A stretch of 11,451 nt of DNA from Cytophagales bacterium. Lineage in GTDB: Bacteria > Bacteroidota > Bacteroidia > Cytophagales > UBA9547. The position numbers and the translations under genes were made by a program. The DNA is taken from assembly GCA_025360395.1 (NCBI GenBank), contig JANYCH010000162.1:1-11451 (forward strand), in the 5' to 3' direction. Positions 7,482-11,451 of the stretch are shown here, piece after piece. The stretch's first letter is position 1, and the number at the start of each line of letters is the position of its first letter. The notes beneath the pieces are model-generated. The model had not been told where the DNA came from, did not search any database, and worked only from the letters and a program-made list of their open reading frames with translations.

Positions 7482-8249
7482 TTATTTCTTAGCAACAAGA
7501 AAAAGATCTATAGCATCTTTCTTGTAAGGGCCAATAAAAAAATCGTCCTGAGAAATACTTTTTACTAGGTCATCATTTTCTTTTAACAGGGAATTTCTGT
7601 TGAAGCGATTGGCAATCTCATAAGGTATCCTCAAAACTGATGCAGGTAACCGGTATTGAAGTTTTAATACATCCCATTTCATTATTTTATTAACTGAAAC
7701 ACGGTTCCTGTCATGATAAGTAATGAATCTCTTGCTTCCAAAAATCCCATCCACCTTCAAGTCTGAAAAATAAGGCTTTGCAATTGCTTCGAGTTCAGGG
7801 CCAATATATTCACGTTCATGCCAGGGATTTCTTGACAATGACATGGGCCTGTTTGGGGTGGTGATGTAAACTTTACCTCCAGGTTTTAATACTCTTGCAA
7901 TTTCCTTTAAATATTCTTTATCTTTTTTTATATGCTCTATTACCTGGAAACTTATAACAGTATCAAAACTATTATCTGCCAATCCTTTCAAAGGGGGTAA
8001 ATTCATTGTGATGAATTTACCTTCCGGAAATTTAACAGCCAGTTTATCAATCATCCCGGCAATCTTATCAACTGCTGTATAGGATTTAAAATTTCCTCGA
8101 ATCAATTCTATTCCCCTTCCCTCTCCACATCCTATTTCAAGTACATCGCCATAAACCAAGGGAGCTGTTGCAGTATAGGCATAAAGCAATCTCTGGTGTA
8201 TTGGATTATCAGAAGTAAGATTTTCAGAGGTTATTTCAGTGGTGTACAT
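7482..8249 (-). CDS. Class I SAM-dependent methyltransferase (Methyltransf_11 type)
   Basis: A 255-residue soluble methyltransferase. The S-adenosylmethionine site is plain: motif I VLEIGCGEG at 36-44, an acidic residue after the second strand (AVDKIAGMIDKL, D61), motif IV-like FDTVISFQVIEHI at 95-107, and the post-motif LKPGGKVYITTPN at 121-133. Residues 134-180 (NRPMSLSRNPWHEREY, then FSDLKV and RFITYHDRNR) form a substrate-side insertion with a conserved-looking NPWHEREY, seen in many Methyltransf_11 enzymes of Bacteroidota and in sugar or quinone methylases. The substrate is not predictable. It is not the DUF752 type found in MnmC or MnmD. Heptamer repeats lie from 4 bases upstream of the ATG, inside the 109-base gap to pyrE. 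Downstream is the FAD oxidoreductase after 2 bases. I see no clear promoter in the gap, so transcription probably continues from pyrE. Confidence 0.88.
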   Translation of the reverse strand: MYTTEITSENLTSDNPIHQRLLYAYTATAPLVYGDVLEIGCGEGRGIELIRGNFKSYTAVDKIAGMIDKLAVKFPEGKFITMNLPPLKGLADNSFDTVISFQVIEHIKKDKEYLKEIARVLKPGGKVYITTPNRPMSLSRNPWHEREYIGPELEAIAKPYFSDLKVDGIFGSKRFITYHDRNRVSVNKIMKWDVLKLQYRLPASVLRIPYEIANRFNRNSLLKENDDLVKSISQDDFFIGPYKKDAIDLFLVAKK

Positions 8250-8252
8250 TTT

Positions 8253-8280
8253 TAGTAATGGGTATCGGGTACTTGGTATT
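8253..8280. repeat. Heptamer repeat cluster 1 (four 7-base units)
   Basis: Four consecutive 7-base units read on the plus strand as TAGTAAT, GGGTATC, GGGTACT and TGGTATT. All four have GTA at positions 3-5. The cluster is 23/28 identical to cluster 3 at 9748-9775 and starts and ends in the same register. It lies in the leader of the minus-strand methyltransferase gene, 4 bases from its start codon. Confidence 0.7.
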
Positions 8281-8293
8281 TAGACAGCTTCTT

Positions 8294-8321
8294 TCGTATT
8301 GCGTAATGCGTATTCAGTATT
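8294..8321. repeat. Heptamer repeat cluster 2 (four 7-base units)
   Basis: Four consecutive 7-base units read TCGTATT, GCGTAAT, GCGTATT and CAGTATT, again with GTA at positions 3-5 in every unit. It is 13 bases from cluster 1, so both occupy the pyrE/methyltransferase gap. Its last unit is identical to the last unit of cluster 3. Confidence 0.7.
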
Positions 8322-8358
8322 TCGACTGATTCACCAACATGAGCAAACGGACTAATTT

Positions 8359-8988
8359 TTAACCCTTATTATTCCAGGTATCAGGGCTTTGGCGCCATTG
8401 CTCCAAGGTTTTTAGCTGGGCCTTCGTTATTTGCTTATTATCCAGGGCTACTTCCAGCAAGGTTGCATAGTCTGTCAAACTTGCCAGTCTTACTTCAGCT
8501 TTTTCAAAATTTTGTTTTGCCAGATCGAATCCATAGGTAAAGATAGAAACCATTCCGGTTACTTCAGCACCTGCTTTTCTCAAAGCTTCTACCGCTTCAA
8601 GGGAGCTTTTTCCGGTTGAAACCAGATCCTCTACAACCAGGACTTTGCTTCCCTGCAATAAATGGCCCTCAATTTGATTTCCCATACCATGTTCTTTCGG
8701 TTTGGAACGAACATATATAAAGGGAAGGTTCATTTTATCAGCAAGCCAGGCACCCTGAGGGATACCTGCAGTTGCAACACCTGCAATAGCAGTTGTATCA
8801 GGAAAGAAATTACAAATCAAAGTATATAAACCTTTTGTAATCTGCTTTCTTATTTTTGGATAGGAAAGCGTTAACCTGTTATCACAATAAATAGGAGACT
8901 TCCAGCCAGAAGCCCATGTGTAAGGCGACTCTGGACTGAATTTAATCGCCCCAATTTCAAGAAGGTTGTTTGCTGTCTCTTTTTTCAT
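8359..8988 (-). CDS. pyrE: Orotate phosphoribosyltransferase
   Basis: PyrE joins orotate to PRPP to give orotidine monophosphate, the fifth step of UMP synthesis, in the cytoplasm. The enzyme is normally a dimer. I place the start at the ATG ending at 8988, giving 209 residues, the usual PyrE length. The frame is open farther upstream to 9099, but that would add 37 residues with no family counterpart, overlap the divergent NUDIX gene and start upstream of the proposed promoter. MKKETANNLLEIGAIKFSPE is a typical PyrE N-terminus. The substrate region is YTWASGWKSPIYCDNR (23-38). The catalytic loop is YVRSKPKEHGMGNQIEG (92-108), with R94, K96, K98 and H100. The PRPP signature is VLVVEDLVSTGKS (116-128), with acidic E120 and D121. 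All catalytic residues are present. The gene is head-to-head with the NUDIX gene and leads the methyltransferase/oxidoreductase/TolB-Omp85 set, 109 bases upstream of it. Confidence 0.96.
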   Translation of the reverse strand: MKKETANNLLEIGAIKFSPESPYTWASGWKSPIYCDNRLTLSYPKIRKQITKGLYTLICNFFPDTTAIAGVATAGIPQGAWLADKMNLPFIYVRSKPKEHGMGNQIEGHLLQGSKVLVVEDLVSTGKSSLEAVEALRKAGAEVTGMVSIFTYGFDLAKQNFEKAEVRLASLTDYATLLEVALDNKQITKAQLKTLEQWRQSPDTWNNKG

Positions 8989-9021
8989 TTTTATTTTAAA
9001 CCTTTTTTTGCAATAATCTGA

Positions 9022-9052
9022 CAAAATTGGATATATTTTATTAGGAAACAAT
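9022..9052 (-). promoter_or_regulatory. Probable pyrE promoter (Bacteroidota -33/-7 type)
   Basis: On the minus strand ATTG (9052-9049) is followed by exactly 19 bases and then CAATTTTG (9029-9022). This matches the Bacteroidota pattern TTTG, 19 bases, TAnnTTTG with one change in each box. Transcription would begin near 9015-9018, leaving a leader of about 30 bases before the ATG at 8988. That excludes the longer pyrE frame. Confidence 0.6.
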
Positions 9053-9055
9053 ATG

Positions 9056-9063
9056 TAATTTTG
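9056..9063 (+). promoter_or_regulatory. Probable -7 element of the NUDIX gene
   Basis: TAATTTTG is an exact match to the Bacteroidota -7 consensus TAnnTTTG. No good TTG lies at the expected spacing upstream; the nearest, at 9027-9029, is 26 bases away. Initiation would be near 9067-9070, just before the GTG start at 9082 and after the TTG codon at 9061. The element sits 3 bases from the pyrE -33 box, so polymerases at the two promoters would compete. Confidence 0.5.
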
Positions 9064-9081
9064 TGGTTTATATCCTCCAAA

Positions 9082-9750
9082 GTGAAAGTATATCTGCACG
9101 ACATTGAATTAAATTTTCAAAAAGTTTCTTCTTCCAAAGTTCAAGATTTTGATTTGGTTATTGAATCAGGAAATGAACAAGCAATTAAGTCTGCTAAAGA
9201 AAATGTTTTATATAATTCTGATGATTTTGATGGTATTGTTAAAATTTTAGAAGTTCTGCAGGAGAAAAACCCAAAAGGCATTACATCTGTCACTTTTCCT
9301 TTACATGATAAAGACAAAGTAAAAGAATTCTTAAAAAAAAGATATACTTATATCAAAGCTGCAGGTGGCCTTGTAAAAAAAGGAGAAACCATTTTAATGA
9401 TTTTCCGCCTGAAAAAATGGGATTTACCTAAAGGAAAACTGGAAAAAGATGAAGACATACTCGACTGCGCCCTAAGAGAGGTTGAGGAAGAGTGTTGCAT
9501 AAAAGTTGAATCAAAAGCGAAAATTGGAAGCACCTGGCACTGTTATCCTACGAAAACAGGATGGTACGTAAAGAAATCTACCTGGTATTTGATGAACTGT
9601 CTGGATGATGCAAACATGTCTCCACAAATTGAAGAAAATATTGAGGATATTGCCTGGATAGCACCTGAAAGCATAAGCAAATACCTGGCAAATAGTTATG
9701 GTACAATCAAAGATGTGTTTTTAAAGGCAAAGAAAAAGGGGTTTATTTAG
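9082..9750 (+). CDS. NUDIX hydrolase with an extra N-terminal domain
   Basis: A 222-residue NUDIX-family pyrophosphohydrolase, a family that cleaves a nucleoside diphosphate linked to another group using Mg2+ or Mn2+. The fold begins at KAAGGLVKKGETILMIFR (about 92-109), followed by KKWDLPKGKLEKDE (111-124). The NUDIX box spans 118-140: G, five residues, E, seven residues, REVEEE, then CCI. The metal-binding REVEEE core is complete, but the usual Gly near the box end is Cys. Residues 1-90 form a separate alpha/beta-looking region (KVYLHDIEL, FDLVIESGNEQAIKSAKE, ITSVTFPL) that I cannot assign. The frame holds no ATG near its start. GTG at 9082 is preferred over TTG at 9061 because a perfect -7 element covers 9056-9063. 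The substrate is unknown. The gene is divergent from pyrE and convergent with dnaK; its TAG stop forms part of a heptamer repeat. Confidence 0.86.
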   Translation: MKVYLHDIELNFQKVSSSKVQDFDLVIESGNEQAIKSAKENVLYNSDDFDGIVKILEVLQEKNPKGITSVTFPLHDKDKVKEFLKKRYTYIKAAGGLVKKGETILMIFRLKKWDLPKGKLEKDEDILDCALREVEEECCIKVESKAKIGSTWHCYPTKTGWYVKKSTWYLMNCLDDANMSPQIEENIEDIAWIAPESISKYLANSYGTIKDVFLKAKKKGFI

Positions 9751-9775
9751 TAATTTGTATTGGGTACTCAGTATT
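9748..9775. repeat. Heptamer repeat cluster 3 (four 7-base units)
   Basis: Four consecutive 7-base units read TAGTAAT, TTGTATT, GGGTACT and CAGTATT, each with GTA at positions 3-5. The first unit contains the TAG stop codon of the NUDIX gene. The first and third units are identical to those of cluster 1, and the fourth equals the fourth unit of cluster 2. Confidence 0.7.
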
Positions 9776-9786
9776 TGGATAATAAA

Positions 9787-9816
9787 AAAAGGCCACCCAT
9801 TTCTGAGTGGCCTTTT
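9787..9816. terminator. Bidirectional rho-independent terminator between NUDIX gene and dnaK
   Basis: AAAAGGCCAC (9787-9796) pairs perfectly with GTGGCCTTTT (9807-9816). Two further pairs form inside across one mismatch, leaving a short TTTC loop. Read on the minus strand, the stem is followed by a run of seven T (complement of 9784-9790), making a strong dnaK terminator 26 bases after its stop. On the plus strand only four T follow, so it is usable but weaker for the NUDIX gene. Confidence 0.85.
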
Positions 9817-9841
9817 CTGTCAACAGTCAACTAAGACTAAA

Positions 9842-11451
9842 TTACTTTACTTCCTCATAGTTCACATCAGTAACATCTTCTGTTGAAGCTGAACTTTGAC
9901 CGCCTTGTGAAGCACCACCATTTGGTTGCTGTGCTCCAGCCCCTTGTGTAGCAGCGTAAATTTCCTGAGAAGCACCTTCCCAAGCTTTGTTCAATGCAGC
10001 CATTCCAGCGTCAATTCCGGTTTCATCCTTCATCTCTACCGAACCTTTAAGAGTTGTTAAAGCAGCCTGGATTGCAGATTTATTTCCTTCAGAAATTTTA
10101 TCTCCGTATTCCGCTAATTGTTTTTCAGTTTGAAAAACTAATGAGTCAGCGGAATTGATTTTGTCAATTTTCTCTTTCTCACGTTTGTCAGACTCTTCAT
10201 TGGCTTTTGCCTCGTTCCTCATTCTTTCGATATCAGCATCAGTCAACCCTGAAGAAGCCTCAATACGGATTTTTTGTTCTTTGTTTGTGCCTTTATCTTT
10301 AGCAGAAACATTCAGAATTCCATTAGCATCGATATCAAAAGTTACTTCAATCTGAGGCATTCCACGTGGTGCTGGTGGTATTCCATCTAAATGAAAACGT
10401 CCGATCGTACGGTTGTCTTTCGCCAAAGGACGCTCACCTTGCAATACATGAATCTCTACTGAAGGCTGATTGTCTGAAGCTGTAGAGAATGTTTCAGATT
10501 TTCTTGATGGAATAGTAGTGTTTGATTCGATCAACCTTGTCATCACACCACCCATTGTTTCAATACCTAATGAAAGAGGAGTAACATCTAATAAAAGAAC
10601 GTCTTTTACTTCCCCTGTTAACACTCCACCCTGGATCGCCGCTCCGATGGCCACCACTTCATCAGGATTTACGCCTTTTGATGGTTTTTTACCAAAGAAC
10701 TTTTCAACTTCTTCCTGAATTCTTGGGATACGGGTCGAACCTCCAACAAGGATAACTTCGTCTATTTGAGAAACACTGTATCCAGAGTTTTTCATAGCCC
10801 TTTTTACAGGTTCAAGTGAACGTGTAATCAATTCGTCACAAAGCTGCTCAAACTTAGCCCTTGTTATTTTGCGAACAAGATGCTTTGGCATCCCGTTGAT
10901 AGGAAATATATATGGAAGATTGATTTCAGTCTCATTTGAGCTTGAAAGTTCTATTTTAGCTTTTTCAGCTGCTTCTTTCAAACGCTGAAGTGCCATCGGA
11001 TCCTGACGTAAGTCAATTCCTTCATCATTTTTAAACTCTAAAGCTAACCAGTCAATGATTTTCTGATCAAAGTCGTCACCACCAAGGTGGATCTCTCCGT
11101 CGGTTGATTTTACTTCAAATACACCATCACCTAATTCAAGGATAGAAATATCAAAAGTACCGCCACCAAGGTCGAAAACGGCAATTTTCATATCCTGGTT
11201 TTTCTTATCCAAACCATACGCCAAAGCGGCTGCTGTTGGTTCGTTGATGATACGTTTGACATCTAAACCAGCAATAGCACCGGCTTCTTTTGTAGCCTGA
11301 CGCTCAGCATCATTGAAATAAGCAGGAACTGTAATCACAGCTTCTTTTACTTCATGCCCAAGATATTCTTCAGCTGTAGCCTTCATTTTCTGAAGGATCA
11401 TGGCAGAAATTTCCTGTGGTGAATATAATCTGTCACCAATACGCACACGAG
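9842..11451 (-). CDS. dnaK: Chaperone protein DnaK (Hsp70), 5' end outside window
   Basis: DnaK is the ATP-driven Hsp70 chaperone working with DnaJ and GrpE in the cytoplasm. The window holds roughly the last 536 residues. The frame stays open through base 11451; the GTG ending at 11446 is an internal valine (PRVRIGDRLYSPQEI context), so about 100 N-terminal residues including the first ATP loop are missing. Seen in order are VITVPAYFNDAERQATKEAG, INEPTAAALAYGLD, the phosphate-2 motif AVFDLGGGTFDIS, HLGGDDFDQ, EVILVGGSTRIPRIQ (adenosine site), the interdomain linker DVLLLDVTPLSLGIETMGG, and the substrate-binding domain with QGERPLAKDN, FDIDANGILNVSAKDKGT and SGLTDADIERM. A helical lid follows, then a Gly/Gln/Ser-rich tail ending DVNYEEVK, close to the EEVK of classical DnaK. 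The stop is followed by a strong hairpin terminator. No dnaJ lies downstream; the neighbour is the convergent NUDIX gene. Confidence 0.97.
   Translation of the reverse strand, partial: RVRIGDRLYSPQEISAMILQKMKATAEEYLGHEVKEAVITVPAYFNDAERQATKEAGAIAGLDVKRIINEPTAAALAYGLDKKNQDMKIAVFDLGGGTFDISILELGDGVFEVKSTDGEIHLGGDDFDQKIIDWLALEFKNDEGIDLRQDPMALQRLKEAAEKAKIELSSSNETEINLPYIFPINGMPKHLVRKITRAKFEQLCDELITRSLEPVKRAMKNSGYSVSQIDEVILVGGSTRIPRIQEEVEKFFGKKPSKGVNPDEVVAIGAAIQGGVLTGEVKDVLLLDVTPLSLGIETMGGVMTRLIESNTTIPSRKSETFSTASDNQPSVEIHVLQGERPLAKDNRTIGRFHLDGIPPAPRGMPQIEVTFDIDANGILNVSAKDKGTNKEQKIRIEASSGLTDADIERMRNEAKANEESDKREKEKIDKINSADSLVFQTEKQLAEYGDKISEGNKSAIQAALTTLKGSVEMKDETGIDAGMAALNKAWEGASQEIYAATQGAGAQQPNGGASQGGQSSASTEDVTDVNYEEVK

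Noticed and set aside
9061..9081. TTG start for the NUDIX gene at 9061
   Set aside because: The codon overlaps the perfect -7 box TAATTTTG at 9056-9063, so it should not be transcribed from that promoter. GTG at 9082 gives MKVYLHDIEL.
8989..9099. N-terminal extension of pyrE by 37 residues
   Set aside because: The extra residues do not resemble any PyrE start, the extension overlaps the divergent NUDIX gene and the promoters, and MKKETANNLLEIGA at 8988 is a typical family N-terminus.
10155..10718. Plus-strand open frames within dnaK
   Set aside because: They are antisense to highly conserved DnaK sequence, a common source of spurious long frames.
1..11451. Mobile element, CRISPR array, tRNA/rRNA, riboswitch or defence island
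   Set aside because: No transposase, integrase, terminal inverted repeats, regular spacer array, cloverleaf or conserved aptamer pattern was seen. Gene content is housekeeping and envelope-related with uniform AT-rich composition.

Overview
The window looks like chromosomal core sequence from a member of Bacteroidota, most likely a Cytophagales-type bacterium. The DNA is AT-rich and start codons lack Shine-Dalgarno sequences. The pyrE/NUDIX intergenic region carries Bacteroidota-style promoter elements (TTG, about 19 bases, then TAnnTTTG). The LolA-like protein, the TolB/Omp85-like giant protein and the NUDIX gene lying head-to-head with pyrE also resemble proteins of that phylum. The taxonomic call is inference from protein character, not from a marker search.

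Layout. Bases 1-2895 read on the plus strand: the 3' end of ftsK (DNA translocase), a LolA-family lipoprotein carrier, pyrF (OMP decarboxylase, 2 bases after lolA), and an unrecognised exported protein that is probably an outer-membrane beta-barrel. Its stop codon is 2 bases from the stop of a convergent gene. Bases 2898-8988 read on the minus strand. In transcription order these are pyrE, a class I SAM methyltransferase, a DAO-type FAD oxidoreductase, and a 1168-residue exported protein combining a degenerate peptidase-MA-like domain, a TolB-like propeller and an Omp85-like barrel. The last three are separated by only 2 and 19 bases and are probably one operon. A NUDIX hydrolase diverges from pyrE at 9082-9750. 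The 5'-truncated dnaK (minus, 9842-11451) converges on it, and a strong hairpin between them can serve as terminator for both.

How the genes fit together. pyrF and pyrE encode the last two steps of UMP synthesis but sit on opposite strands in different operons. The LolA homologue, the barrel protein and the TolB/Omp85 fusion point to envelope biogenesis. ftsK and dnaK are housekeeping genes unrelated to these.

No mobile element, CRISPR array, RNA gene or defence system was seen. No gap between genes exceeds about 110 bases. The least explained features are: (i) the pseudo-peptidase/propeller/Omp85 architecture; (ii) three 28-base clusters of degenerate heptamers, all twelve units sharing GTA at positions 3-5, in two intergenic regions; and (iii) a methyltransferase-FAD oxidoreductase pair whose order resembles the two halves of MnmC. 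I found no convincing wholly new system.
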